Positions 43,506 through 52,395 of a stretch of 64,000 nt of DNA are shown piece by piece (positions within the stretch are counted from its first letter, which is position 1; the number at the start of each line of letters is the position of its first letter). The notes beneath the pieces were generated by a model. The model searched no databases and had not been told where the DNA came from. It saw only the letters and a list, made by a program, of their open reading frames with translations. The translations under genes were made by a program, and so were the position numbers. Source of the DNA: Thermobifida halotolerans (GTDB lineage: Bacteria; Actinomycetota; Actinomycetes; Streptosporangiales; Streptosporangiaceae); assembly GCF_003574835.2 (NCBI RefSeq), contig NZ_CP063196.1, positions 3,720,001 to 3,784,000 on the forward strand, given 5' to 3'.

Positions 43506-44621
43506 GTGAAGCTCTCTAGGTATGGCAAGATCGCGGGCGCGACCCTCGCCGGCGCCCTTGCGCTCTCCGCCTGCGGTAGCGACCAGGCTGTCGACTCGAC
43601 CGAGAACGGTGCCGCGGCTGCGGGCAGCGTCGACTGCGTCCAGGGCGGTGGCACCCTGGCCGGTGCCGGCGCCAGCTCGCAGGAGAACGCCATGGCCGCG
43701 TGGGTGGCCGCCTACACCGGCGCCTGCGCGGACACCACCGTCAACTACGACTCGGTGGGTTCCGGAGCGGGCCGTTCCCAGTTCATCGAGGGAGCGGTGT
43801 CCTTCGCCGGTTCCGACGCCGCCATGGACGAGGAGGAGACCGAGCAGGCCACCGAGCGTTGCGGCTCCGAGGTCGTCCACCTTCCCGCCTACATCAGCCC
43901 GATCGCCGTCATCTTCAACCTCGAGGGCATCGACTCGCTGAACCTGAAGCCCGAGGTGATCGCCGGGATCTTCAACCAGGAGATCACCGAGTGGAACGAC
44001 GAGGCGATCGCCGCCGACAACCCCGACGTCGAACTGCCCGACACCCCCATCGTCCCGGTGAACCGCTCCGACGAGTCCGGGACCACCGAGAACTTCGTGG
44101 CCTACCTGTCCGAGGCCGCTCCTGACGCCTGGCCGCACGAGGTCAGCGGCGACTGGCCGATCGAGCCCGTCGAGGCCGCCCAGGGTTCCTCCGGCGTCGT
44201 CTCCGCCGTCCAGGGCGGCACCGGCACCATCGGCTACGTGGACGCCTCGCACGCCGCCGACTTCGGCACCGTGGCCGTCGGCGTCGGTGGCGAGTTCGTC
44301 CCCTACAGCCCCGAGGCCGCCGCCGCGATCGTCGACTCCGCCGAGCCGCGCGAGGGCAACACCGAGAACGACCTGGCCGTCGAGCTCGACTACGCCACCG
44401 AGGAGTCCGGGGTCTACCCGATCGTGCTGGTCAGCTACGAGATCGTGTGCATGGAGTACCCCGAGCAGTCCGAGGTCGACCTGGTGAAGAGCTTCCTCGG
44501 CTACGTCACCAGCGAGGAGGGCCAGCAGGCCGCCGCCGACGAGGCCGGCTCCGCGCCGATCTCCGAGGGCACCCGCGAGAACATCCAGTCCGTTCTGGAC
44601 CAGATCCAGGCCGCGAGCTGA
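43506..44621 (+). CDS. pstS: Phosphate-binding lipoprotein PstS
   Basis: Extracytoplasmic phosphate-binding lipoprotein of the high-affinity ABC transporter, 371 residues. The lipobox LSAC ends with Cys23, and the phosphate-site segments GGTLAGAGASSQENAM, SVGSGAGRSQFIEG, FAGSDAAM, NRSDESGTTENF and SSGVVSAVQG are all present. The first gene of the pst operon. A stem-loop after its stop (44644-44682) could raise pstS mRNA relative to the downstream genes. GTG 43506 has AGAGGAAGGA upstream. Confidence 0.95.
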   Translation: MKLSRYGKIAGATLAGALALSACGSDQAVDSTENGAAAAGSVDCVQGGGTLAGAGASSQENAMAAWVAAYTGACADTTVNYDSVGSGAGRSQFIEGAVSFAGSDAAMDEEETEQATERCGSEVVHLPAYISPIAVIFNLEGIDSLNLKPEVIAGIFNQEITEWNDEAIAADNPDVELPDTPIVPVNRSDESGTTENFVAYLSEAAPDAWPHEVSGDWPIEPVEAAQGSSGVVSAVQGGTGTIGYVDASHAADFGTVAVGVGGEFVPYSPEAAAAIVDSAEPREGNTENDLAVELDYATEESGVYPIVLVSYEIVCMEYPEQSEVDLVKSFLGYVTSEEGQQAAADEAGSAPISEGTRENIQSVLDQIQAAS

Positions 44622-44925
44622 TCAGCGCCACGCCTACCACTTCAAGGGTGGGGTTCCACAGCCAGCTGTGGGCCCCGCCCTTGGCTGCGTTGTCCGTCGC
44701 CGCCTCCCGGACGCGCCGGTGGCGCGGCGACGGAACCGCGATTCTCGCCCCGACCGAAGAAACCACCGCGTCGCCGGGTACTTGCGGACCGACGGCCGGG
44801 TTCCTTCCGTCGCGGTCGGAGCGAACTCCACAATGTAACGGGCCCTGCCCTCGTCTGGAAGGACCGCGTCGAGTGCAGACGCCGTCTCTCCAGACGAACC
44901 CGCACCATCTCGACCGGAGTCTCAC
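44622..44925. other. pstS-pstC spacer
   Basis: 304 bases, long for an operon. It contains the hairpin at 44644-44682; the remainder has no convincing gene or promoter, and ends in the ribosome site of pstC (CGGAGTC). Confidence 0.5.
44644..44682 (+). terminator. Possible attenuator hairpin between pstS and pstC
   Basis: AAGGG(T)GGGG..CCACAGC can pair with the complementary AGCTGTGG..CCCCGCCCTT, with a G-U pair and one bulge. Such hairpins after pstS may allow partial termination and differential expression. Confidence 0.6.
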
Positions 44926-45888
44926 ATGACCACCACGGACCCGTCCACGACGGCCCGCGCGCCCCAGGGCAGACGTCGGATCGGTGACGTCCTCTTCGCC
45001 CGGGGAGCGCAGGGGTCAGGCATCCTGATCCTGGCGATCCTGGCGGGGGTCGCCGCCTTCCTGATCATCCAGTCCTTCGACTCCCTGGCCGCGAACACCG
45101 CGAACTTCCTCACCAGCACCGAATGGGACGCCAACACCCGTGAGGAGCCCGCGTTCGGCGTGGCCGCCCTGGCGTTCGGCACCGTGCTGGCCGCGGCGAT
45201 CGCCCTCGTCCTGGCCACCCCCGTCGCCATCGGCATCGCCCTGTTCATCGCCTACTACGCGCCCCGCCGCATCGCCGCGGTCCTGGGCTACCTGGTGGAC
45301 CTGCTCGCGGCGATCCCCAGTGTCGTCTACGGCCTGTGGGGCATCGGCTGGCTCGTCGTGCAACTGGTGCCGTTCTACGCCTGGCTGGAGACCTACTTCG
45401 GCTGGATCCCGCTGTTCGCCGGTCCGGTCTCCACGACCGGCCGCACCATGCTGAGCGCGGGCATCGTGCTGGCGGTCATGATCCTGCCGATCATCACCGC
45501 CATGACCCGCGACGTGTTCCTCCAGGTCCCGCAGGCGCACCGGGAGGCCGCCCTGGCACTGGGCGCCACCCGCTGGGAGATGATCCGCATGGCGGTGCTG
45601 CCCTTCGGCCGCCCCGGCATCATCGGCGGTGCGATGCTCGGCCTGGGGCGCGCGCTGGGTGAGACCATGGCCGTGGCCATGATCCTGTCGCCCTCCCTGG
45701 TCATCTCCTGGTTCCTGCTGCAGAGCGGCAACCAGACCATCGCCGCGCACATCGCCCTGCAGTACCCCGAGGCCACCGGTTACGGCGTCTCCGCGCTGAT
45801 CGCGGCCGGTCTGGTCCTCTTCGCCATCACCCTGATCGTGAACATGGCAGCGCGCTTCGTCGTCTCCCGCCGCAAGGAGTTCGCGTAA
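44926..45888 (+). CDS. pstC: Phosphate ABC transporter permease PstC
   Basis: Integral membrane subunit, 320 residues with about six helices. The cytoplasmic EAA loop is REAALALGATRWEMIRMAVLPFGRPGI, which contacts PstB. A 40-residue N-terminal tail precedes the first helix. The stop TAA ends immediately before the ATG of pstA. Confidence 0.95.
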   Translation: MTTTDPSTTARAPQGRRRIGDVLFARGAQGSGILILAILAGVAAFLIIQSFDSLAANTANFLTSTEWDANTREEPAFGVAALAFGTVLAAAIALVLATPVAIGIALFIAYYAPRRIAAVLGYLVDLLAAIPSVVYGLWGIGWLVVQLVPFYAWLETYFGWIPLFAGPVSTTGRTMLSAGIVLAVMILPIITAMTRDVFLQVPQAHREAALALGATRWEMIRMAVLPFGRPGIIGGAMLGLGRALGETMAVAMILSPSLVISWFLLQSGNQTIAAHIALQYPEATGYGVSALIAAGLVLFAITLIVNMAARFVVSRRKEFA

Positions 45889-46977
45889 ATGTCCGCCACG
45901 AAACTGTCCGCTCCGGAGAAGACCGTGCCGCCCCGACCGATCACGTCCTCGCTGGGCGGCAGAACACTGCCCAAGCTCCTGCCGCCGGTACTGCTCGTCG
46001 GTGCCGCCCTGGTCGCCGCGGGAGCCCTGTACCTGTTCGACCTGTGGAACCCCGCGCTGTGGGCGATCGCCACCGCCGTGGGCTACGCGGTCGTCGTCAC
46101 CGCGTTCTCCACCGTCGTGGAGAACGGCCGCAAGGCCAAGGACCGGCTGGTCACCTCGGTCGTCTACGTCTGCTTCGGCATCGCCATGGTGCCGCTGGTC
46201 TCGCTGCTGTGGACGGTGCTGTCGGAGGGCCTGATCCGGCTGGACGGCTACTTCCTGACCGTCTCCATGAACGGCGTCACCCCGAGCATGGACGCGGGCG
46301 GCGCCTACCACGCCATCGTCGGCACCCTGATGATGACCCTCATGGCCGCGGTGATCTCGGTCCCCATCGGCCTGATGACCGCCATCTACCTGGTGGAGTA
46401 CGGCAGGGGAAGACTCAAGCAGGCCATTACGTTCTTCGTGGACGTCATGACCGGCATCCCGTCCATCGTGGCCGGCCTGTTCGTGGTGGCGCTGTGGATC
46501 CTGCTGTTCGGGCCGGGCAACACCAACGGCGCGGCCGGTGCGATCGCGCTGTCGGTGCTGATGATCCCGGTCGTGGTCCGCTCCTGCGAGGAGATGCTGC
46601 GCCTGGTCCCCAACGAGCTGCGGGAGGCCTCCTACGCGCTGGGCGTGCCCAAGTGGCTGACCGTGGTCAAGGTGGTCCTGCCGACCGCCGTCGCGGGAAT
46701 CACCACCGGTGTGATGCTGGCACTGGCCCGCGTGATCGGCGAGACCGCGCCGCTCATCCTCACCGCGGGCTCCTCGGCCGTCGCCATCAACGCCAACCTC
46801 TTCGAGGGACAGATGATGAGCCTGCCGGTGTTCATCTACTCGCAGGTCCGCATGGGCGGTGCCATCAACTACGAGCGCGCCTGGGCCGGTGCGCTGACGC
46901 TGATCATCATCGTGATGCTGCTGTTCCTCGCCGCACGCCTGGTCTCGCGCTTCCTCGCTCCCAAGACGGGGCGCTGA
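45889..46977 (+). CDS. pstA: Phosphate ABC transporter permease PstA
   Basis: Second membrane subunit of the phosphate importer, 362 residues. The family EAA loop is LREASYALGVPKWLTVVKVVLPTAVAGI; GLMTAIYLVEYGRG and FFVDVMTGIPSIVAGLF precede it. About 65 extra N-terminal residues with two helices are typical of actinobacterial PstA. ATG 45889 abuts the pstC stop. Confidence 0.95.
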   Translation: MSATKLSAPEKTVPPRPITSSLGGRTLPKLLPPVLLVGAALVAAGALYLFDLWNPALWAIATAVGYAVVVTAFSTVVENGRKAKDRLVTSVVYVCFGIAMVPLVSLLWTVLSEGLIRLDGYFLTVSMNGVTPSMDAGGAYHAIVGTLMMTLMAAVISVPIGLMTAIYLVEYGRGRLKQAITFFVDVMTGIPSIVAGLFVVALWILLFGPGNTNGAAGAIALSVLMIPVVVRSCEEMLRLVPNELREASYALGVPKWLTVVKVVLPTAVAGITTGVMLALARVIGETAPLILTAGSSAVAINANLFEGQMMSLPVFIYSQVRMGGAINYERAWAGALTLIIIVMLLFLAARLVSRFLAPKTGR

Positions 46978-47034
46978 CCCGTCCGGGCCCTCCCCACAGT
47001 CTGTCCCCATCAACCACGGTCTTTAGGAAACACA

Positions 47035-47814
47035 GTGGCCAAACGAATCGACGTCTCCGGACTGCACGTCTACTACGGTGACTTCCTCGCCGTCGAGGAC
47101 GTCTCGATGACCATCGAACCCCGGTCGGTCACCGCTTTCATCGGCTCCTCGGGCTGCGGCAAGTCCACCTTCCTGCGCACCCTGAACCGGATGCACGAGG
47201 TCACCCCGGGCGCCCGGGTCGAGGGCAAGGTCCTCCTGGACGACCAGGACATCTACTCCGCCGACGTGGACCCGGTGGCGGTGCGCCGCGAGGTCGGCAT
47301 GGTCTTCCAGCGTCCCAACCCGTTCCCGACCATGTCCATCTACGACAACGTCATCGCCGGGGCCAAGCTCAACAACCAGCGGCTGCGCAAGTCCGAGGCC
47401 GACGACCTGGTGGAGCGGTCCCTGCGCGGCGCGAACCTGTGGGAGGAGGTCAAGGACCGCCTGGACCGTCCCGGCGCGGGCCTGTCGGGCGGTCAGCAGC
47501 AGCGGCTGTGCATCGCGCGGGCCATCGCGGTGGAGCCCAGCGTGCTGCTCATGGACGAGCCCTGCTCGGCGCTGGACCCGATCTCGACGCTGGCGATCGA
47601 GGACCTGATCGCCCAGTTGAAGGAGAACTACACGATCGTCATCGTCACGCACAACATGCAGCAGGCCGCCCGGGTCAGCGACGTGACGGCGTTCTTCAAC
47701 CTGGCGGGCACCGGCAAGCCCGGAAAGCTCATCGAGATGGACGAGACCAACAAGATCTTCACCAAGCCGGAGAAGAAGGAGACCGAGAACTACATCACCG
47801 GCCGCTTCGGCTGA
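47035..47814 (+). CDS. pstB: Phosphate ABC transporter ATPase PstB
   Basis: ATPase of the phosphate importer, 259 residues. Walker [10 protein letters not shown] at 37-45, signature LSGGQQQR at 150-157, Walker B VLLMDEP at 170-176. The start is GTG 47035 with TTAGGAA upstream. It is 57 bases after pstA. No phoU gene follows, but a DUF47 protein (PhoU-like fold) lies beyond the Pit gene on the opposite strand. Confidence 0.96.
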   Translation: MAKRIDVSGLHVYYGDFLAVEDVSMTIEPRSVTAFIGSSGCGKSTFLRTLNRMHEVTPGARVEGKVLLDDQDIYSADVDPVAVRREVGMVFQRPNPFPTMSIYDNVIAGAKLNNQRLRKSEADDLVERSLRGANLWEEVKDRLDRPGAGLSGGQQQRLCIARAIAVEPSVLLMDEPCSALDPISTLAIEDLIAQLKENYTIVIVTHNMQQAARVSDVTAFFNLAGTGKPGKLIEMDETNKIFTKPEKKETENYITGRFG

Positions 47815-47834
47815 CCCGGACCTCGGCTCCGACC

Positions 47835-47862
47835 GCGGCCCGCCTGGGAGCAGGCGGGCCGC
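47835..47862 (+). terminator. Terminator of the pst operon
   Basis: GCGGCCCGCCTG pairs with CAGGCGGGCCGC (12-bp perfect stem, 4-base loop GGAG), starting 20 bases after the pstB stop. Confidence 0.75.
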
Positions 47863-47863
47863 C

Positions 47864-47936
47864 AACCGCGATGGTCTCGACACCAGAGGGCGATGTTGCG
47901 CGAAGAAGGCCCCCTGGTGTCGAGACCATCGCGGTT
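47864..47936. repeat. Long inverted repeat after pstB
   Basis: Perfect 23-bp arms (47864-47886 and 47914-47936, each containing the core GGTCTCGACACCAG or its complement) enclose 27 bases. With the next five positions, allowing one mismatch, the stem is 28 bp. It begins two bases after the pst terminator and is longer than a terminator needs to be. Confidence 0.8.
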
Positions 47937-48191
47937 CAGAGCACGTCACCCCGGGGGTGGGGGCGGCCCCCACGCGGTCCGCCCCTGCCCGCCGTAGCCG
48001 CTCCCGCCGCCGCGTTCCCGGCCCCGCCCCGGAGACCGCCCGCTCCCTGCTGGCCGTCGCCGACGCCCTCGCCCACCACGCCCGGCATCCGTGGCGGCCC
48101 GTCTCGGGCCAAGGACCCCCACCTCTTCTCTCCCAGGGAGCACCTGGGGCATGTGGTCGAGGTCCTGGGTCGTTGCGGTTCCGTGGGGTGA

Positions 48192-48217
48192 GCGGCCTCA
48201 ACTCGGGGCGAGGCCGC
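48192..48217 (-). terminator. Hairpin downstream of the Pit gene
   Basis: GCGGCCTC and GAGGCCGC (8 bp) with a 10-base loop lie 16 bases after the stop of the Pit gene (48234). Confidence 0.55.
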
Positions 48218-48233
48218 CCGGGGGCTCTGCCGC

Positions 48234-49229
48234 TCAGAAGACCAGCCGCACCAGTCCGTAGACGCAGGCCGAGAGCACCGCCGTCGCGGGGACGGTCAGC
48301 AGCCAGAAGCACACGATGTTGACGAACACCCCCCAGCGCACCGCCGCCAACTTCCGGGCGGTGCCCGCGCCCACGATGGCCGAGGTGGTGGTGTGGGTGC
48401 TGGAGATCGGCGCGTACCAGACCAGCGCGGTGAAACCCATGATGATCGAGACGGCCGCCTCCACCGAGAATCCCCGGGCCGGATCGATGTGGATCATCCG
48501 GCGTCCCAGGGTGCGCATGATCCGCCACCCGCCGGTGGCGGTGCCCAGCGAGATCGCCACCGCCGAGCAGACCACCACCCAGTCCGGGAGGTGGTAGGTG
48601 TCCTGTCGCCCGACGGTGATCAGGGCCAGGACCACGATGCCCATCGTCTTCTGGGCGTCCTGGAGGCCGTTGCCCAGCGCCAGGGCCGCCGCCGACACGC
48701 TCTGGGCGAGCTTGAAGCCCCGGTTCACCGAGCGCGGGCTCGTGTGCTGGAAGAGCCACAGGATCGCCAGCATGATGAGGTAGCCGAACAGCCACCCCAG
48801 CAGTGGAGCCACCAGCATGGGGATCAGGAAGCTGGTGGCGACGCCGCCCCAGTGGACGCTCCCCGCCGAGGCCAGCGCCGCGCCGACCATCCCGCCGACG
48901 AGCGCGTGCGAGGCGGAGGAGGGCATGCCCCGGTACCAGGCGAAGAGGTTCCAGGCGACCGCGCCGCACAGCGCGGCGAACAGCACCGCGAGGCCGTCGC
49001 CTCCCTCGGTGGGGCTGATGATGTTCTGTCCGATGGTGCGGGCCACGCCTTCGCCGAGGAACGCCCCCAGCAGGTTCATCAGCACGGCCAGCAGGATCGC
49101 GATCCGGGGGGTGAGCGCCCTGGAGGCGACGGAGGTGACGATCGTGTGCGCGGCGTCGTGGAGACCGTTGGTGAACGCGAAGACCAGGGCCGCCATGACC
49201 ACCGCGAGCAGCGCGGGTTCGAGGAGCAC
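48234..49229 (-). CDS. Low-affinity inorganic phosphate transporter (Pit family)
   Basis: A 331-residue permease with about ten helices. Family motifs are FAFTNGLHDAAHTIVTSVASRAL near the N-terminus and ALALGNGLQDAQKTMGIV in the second half, plus STHTTTSAIVGAG. The proton- or metal-coupled Pit carriers import phosphate complexes at higher phosphate levels. It is preceded by the DUF47 partner on the same strand, 45 bases away, forming the common pit operon. Its position next to the pst operon couples both phosphate importers. GTG 49229 has AGGAAC upstream. Confidence 0.92.
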   Translation of the reverse strand: MLLEPALLAVVMAALVFAFTNGLHDAAHTIVTSVASRALTPRIAILLAVLMNLLGAFLGEGVARTIGQNIISPTEGGDGLAVLFAALCGAVAWNLFAWYRGMPSSASHALVGGMVGAALASAGSVHWGGVATSFLIPMLVAPLLGWLFGYLIMLAILWLFQHTSPRSVNRGFKLAQSVSAAALALGNGLQDAQKTMGIVVLALITVGRQDTYHLPDWVVVCSAVAISLGTATGGWRIMRTLGRRMIHIDPARGFSVEAAVSIIMGFTALVWYAPISSTHTTTSAIVGAGTARKLAAVRWGVFVNIVCFWLLTVPATAVLSACVYGLVRLVF

Positions 49230-49274
49230 GGGGGGAGGTGTTCCTGGGGTTGGGGAGAGGGGGGCGGGGGCGGG

Positions 49275-49892
49275 TCAGGATTCCTTGACCGCGATGCTCT
49301 CGACGGTGTTGGCCACGTGCTCGAAGGCGTCGGCCGCGGCTTCCAACTGGTCGACGACGTCCTTGAGTTTGAGGACCGTCAGCGCGTCGTACCTGCCGCT
49401 GAACAGGTGCGCCAGCAGCCTCCGGTACACATGGTCGGCCTGGTTCTCCAACCGGTTGATCTCGACCCAGTAGCCGGACAGGTTCCGCATGGAGCGCAGC
49501 CGCGGCATGGCCTCCGCGGTCAGTTCGGCGGCGCGCTCCAGGATCCCGACCTGGTCGATGATGCCCTTCGGCAGCCGGTCCAACTGGTAGAGCCCGATGA
49601 AGTCCACGGCGGCGTCCATCGAGTCCATGACGTCGTCCAGGCTGGAGGTCAGGCGATAGATGTCCTCACGGTCGAAGGGGGTGACAAAACTCTCGTTGAG
49701 CCGGCGCATGATCGCGTGGGTGCGTTCGTCCCCCGCCTGTTCACACTCCCGCATCTTCTCTGCGATGGTCTCTCGGTCGGCGTCTTCGCTGATGAGTTCC
49801 ACCAGCAGCCGCGAGGCTATGACCAGGTTGTTCGCGAAGTCCGTGAACATTTCGTAGTAGCTGTCATCGCGCGGTGTCAGGCGAAGACGCAC
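49275..49892 (-). CDS. DUF47 (PhoU-like) accessory protein of Pit transporter
   Basis: A 205-residue all-helical cytoplasmic protein of DUF47/Pit accessory type (PhoU fold). Signature parts are YYEMFTDFANNLV, ADRETIAEKMRECEQAGDERTHAIMRRLNESFVTPFDREDIYRLTSSLDDVMDSMDAAVDFI. It probably modulates the Pit transporter. GTG 49892 has GGGAGAAAGAT upstream; a longer frame (to 50075) has no good start. Confidence 0.9.
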   Translation of the reverse strand: MRLRLTPRDDSYYEMFTDFANNLVIASRLLVELISEDADRETIAEKMRECEQAGDERTHAIMRRLNESFVTPFDREDIYRLTSSLDDVMDSMDAAVDFIGLYQLDRLPKGIIDQVGILERAAELTAEAMPRLRSMRNLSGYWVEINRLENQADHVYRRLLAHLFSGRYDALTVLKLKDVVDQLEAAADAFEHVANTVESIAVKES

Positions 49893-50337
49893 ATCTTTCT
49901 CCCATGAGTGCGGTAAGGCTCGTGGTCCTCTGGGCTGTCGGGCCCTGTCCCGCGGAAGCCCCCTGTGGGCGCGACCGCACCACACCCCCGTCTGCGACGC
50001 GGGGTGCGTCACTCGATGTTCATTTACAGCTACCTCGGCGTCCGCCAGAATGCCGACGTAGTGGAGCAAATTCATCCTAACCGTCCCACCTCTGGCGGGG
50101 AGGTGTTACGGAAAACCGACTCGCTGACTGCCTTCAGAGGTATTGTTCGTGAACAAGACACAAACCGGTAAAGAACTCCACAGGCTCCAGGAGCTTCACC
50201 GGTAGGACATCATCACGAAACACAAGATTAACGCAAGAGGCACGACTTGTTCCCTTGATCGGCCAAACTGTTGACTTGCCCATCTCTGCCCGCCGCTCCG
50301 CGGTGCGGCGATCGTTCCCCGATCGTGACCTTCACCG
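49893..50337. other. Divergent intergenic region between the DUF47 and SCP2-like genes
   Basis: 445 bases that should hold the promoters for the pit operon and, on the other strand, for the SCP2-like gene. A perfect palindrome TTGTTCGTGAACAA (50143-50156) stands out; the segment 50200-50280 is AT-richer. No gene recognised. Confidence 0.5.
50143..50156. promoter_or_regulatory. Palindrome TTGTTCGTGAACAA
   Basis: Two perfect 6-bp arms with a two-base centre (GT) lie between divergent genes and could bind a dimeric regulator or a PhoP monomer pair. The protein is unknown. Confidence 0.45.
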
Positions 50338-50847
50338 ATGGCTGACAGACCCACCGCGGCCCAGCGCCGCCACACCGCACTGCGCTCCGCCCTCGACGAG
50401 CAGCTCTCCGCGCTCGGCGAGCCGCCCTACACCGGCCCCGACCTTCCCCCGGCGGTCCTGGAGGCCTGCGCCCGCGCGCTGCTGCGCGCACGTCGCGGCG
50501 GTCGGGAACCCCACCGCCCCGCGCTCAAGGCCGTGGTGCGCGCGACCCTCGCCGAGCTCGCCGCGCGCCATCCGGGCCAGGCGCTGGAGGTCCGCGTCCC
50601 GCCGTACGGGGCGGTGCAGTGCCTGGAGGGTCCCCGCCACACCCGCGGCACGCCGCCCGGCGTGGTCGAGACCGATCCGCTGACCTGGACCGCTCTGGCC
50701 GTGGGGGATCTCACGTGGACCGAGGCTGTCGACTCCCGCCGCGTCTCGGCCAGCGGCGTGCGCGCCGATCTGGCGCCGATGCTGCCGCTGTGGCCCCGCC
50801 CCGGCGCCCCGACCCCGGTTGGCTCCGGGCCCGGGAACAGCGACTAA
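50338..50847 (+). CDS. Sterol carrier (SCP2) family protein
   Basis: A 169-residue protein of the actinobacterial SCP2-like group that precedes purF. The visible features are ALKAVVRATLAELAARHPGQALEVRVPPYGAVQCLEG and DPLTWTALAVGDLTWTEAV, the end of the fold related to maleylpyruvate isomerases. It may bind a hydrophobic ligand; no function is established. The purF promoter lies inside its 3' end. The start ATG 50338 has no good ribosome site. Confidence 0.82.
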   Translation: MADRPTAAQRRHTALRSALDEQLSALGEPPYTGPDLPPAVLEACARALLRARRGGREPHRPALKAVVRATLAELAARHPGQALEVRVPPYGAVQCLEGPRHTRGTPPGVVETDPLTWTALAVGDLTWTEAVDSRRVSASGVRADLAPMLPLWPRPGAPTPVGSGPGNSD

Positions 50848-50850
50848 GCT
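50845..50850 (+). promoter_or_regulatory. -10 box (TAAGCT) of purF, probable leaderless transcript
   Basis: TAAGCT ends seven bases before the GTG at 50858 and overlaps the end of the preceding gene; there is no Shine-Dalgarno. Confidence 0.55.
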
Positions 50851-50857
50851 GAAACAC

Positions 50858-52312
50858 GTGTCGCAACCCGACGGCCGTCTCAGCCTGGACATCGATCCCC
50901 TGGAACGCGCACCGCAGGACGCCTGCGGAGTGTTCGGAGTCTGGGCCCCCGGCGAAGAAGTAAGCAAGCTGACCTACTTCGGTCTCTACGCGCTCCAGCA
51001 CCGAGGCCAGGAGTCCGCGGGCATCGCCCTCAGCGACGGTGAACGCATCGTCGTCTACAAGGACATGGGACTGGTCTCCCAGGTGTTCAACGAGGTGACC
51101 CTCGACTCCCTCAAGGGGCACCTGGCGATCGGCCACTGCCGCTACTCCACCACCGGCTCACCCGTGTGGGAGAACGCGCAACCCACCTTCTTCAGCGCGC
51201 GTGAGGGCGGGCTGGCGCTCGGCCACAACGGCAACCTCATCAACACCCCGGAACTCGCGGCGATGCTGCCCTCCGACCGCCTGACGGCGACCACGGACAC
51301 CGAGGTGCTGACGAGCCTGCTGGCCGCCAACCCCGACCGCACCACCGAAGAGGCCGCCCTGGAGCTGCTGCCCAAGGTCAGGGGCGCCTTCTCGCTCGTC
51401 TTCATGGACGAGCACACCCTGTACGCCGCCCGCGACCCGCAGGGCATCCGCCCGCTGGTGCTGGGGCGGCTGAACAGCGGCTGGGCGGTCGCCAGCGAGA
51501 CCGCGGCCCTCGACATCATCGGCGCCCACCTGGTGCGCGAGGTCGAACCCGGGGAGCTGCTGCTCATCAACGCCGACGGCGTGGTCTCCCGGAGGTTCGC
51601 CCCGGCCGAGCCGAAGGGCTGCCTGTTCGAGTACGTCTACCTGGCCCGTCCCGACACCACCATCGCCGGGCGCAACGTCAACAGCTCCCGCGTCGAGGTG
51701 GGCCGCCGGCTGGCCAGGCAGCATCCGGCCGACGCCGACATCGTCATCCCGGTCCCCGAGTCGGGCACCCCGGCCGCCGTGGGCTACGCCGAGGGCAGCG
51801 GCATCCCGTTCGCCCAGGGGCTGGTGAAGAACTCCTACGTGGGTCGCACCTTCATCCAGCCCAGTCAGACCCTGCGCCAGCTCGGTATCCGCCTCAAGCT
51901 GAACCCGCTGCGCGAGGTCATCGAGGGCAGACGGCTGGTCGTGGTGGACGACTCGATCGTGCGCGGCAACACCCAGCGCGCCCTGGTGCGCATGCTGCGC
52001 GAGGCGGGCGCCGCCGAGGTGCACGTGCGTATCTCCAGCCCGCCCGTCATGTGGCCCTGCTACTACGGCATCGACTTCGCCACCAAGGCCGAACTGGCCG
52101 CGGGCAACCTCTCCGTCGAGGAGATCCGCCGGTCCATCGACGCCGACTCGCTCGGCTTCATCGACCTGGACGAACTGGTCGCGGCCACCCGGGTCGAGAA
52201 GGACCGGCTGTGCCGGGCCTGCTTCGACGGCGTCTACCCGGTCGAGGTCGACGAGGACTCCCGCGGCAAGTACCTGCTGGAGAAGTCCTGCGGCGCGCCC
52301 AAGCGCAGCTAG
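50858..52312 (+). CDS. purF: Amidophosphoribosyltransferase
   Basis: Committed enzyme of purine synthesis, which makes phosphoribosylamine from PRPP and glutamine. A 484-residue protein with a 22-residue propeptide, then the Ntn nucleophile Cys23 in DACGVFGVW; LQHRGQESAGI follows. The PRPP-binding loop is VVVDDSIVRGNTQRALV near 370. GTG 50858 is leaderless-type; an ATG frame from 50819 would start before the promoter box. It overlaps nothing but follows the SCP2-like gene with 10 bases. Confidence 0.95.
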   Translation: MSQPDGRLSLDIDPLERAPQDACGVFGVWAPGEEVSKLTYFGLYALQHRGQESAGIALSDGERIVVYKDMGLVSQVFNEVTLDSLKGHLAIGHCRYSTTGSPVWENAQPTFFSAREGGLALGHNGNLINTPELAAMLPSDRLTATTDTEVLTSLLAANPDRTTEEAALELLPKVRGAFSLVFMDEHTLYAARDPQGIRPLVLGRLNSGWAVASETAALDIIGAHLVREVEPGELLLINADGVVSRRFAPAEPKGCLFEYVYLARPDTTIAGRNVNSSRVEVGRRLARQHPADADIVIPVPESGTPAAVGYAEGSGIPFAQGLVKNSYVGRTFIQPSQTLRQLGIRLKLNPLREVIEGRRLVVVDDSIVRGNTQRALVRMLREAGAAEVHVRISSPPVMWPCYYGIDFATKAELAAGNLSVEEIRRSIDADSLGFIDLDELVAATRVEKDRLCRACFDGVYPVEVDEDSRGKYLLEKSCGAPKRS

Positions 52313-52395
52313 TCCCCGTCCCGTTCCCAGCCGTCTCCCCGCGGCGCGGCGGTCACCGCGTCGCGGACCCACCCACCACGGAAGAGGTTTCTGTC

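Larger units (their letters stand above)
47815..48233. other. Region between pstB and the Pit gene (convergent)
   Basis: 419 bases with no gene that I support; it holds hairpins at 47835-47862, 47864-47936 and 48192-48217. Confidence 0.55.

Noticed and set aside
45016-47013. 665-codon minus-strand frame over pstC and pstA
   Set aside because: His/Asp/Gln-rich composition from reading transmembrane codons in antisense; pstC and pstA are certain.
48100-48217. Second copy of the 8930-8986 repeat near the Pit gene
   Set aside because: A short resemblance (TGAGCGGCCTCAAC) exists, but the repeated block and spacing are absent, so it is treated as an ordinary terminator region.
47023-48969. 648-codon minus-strand frame over pstB
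   Set aside because: Overlaps a certain ATPase gene and two terminators; no recognised domain.
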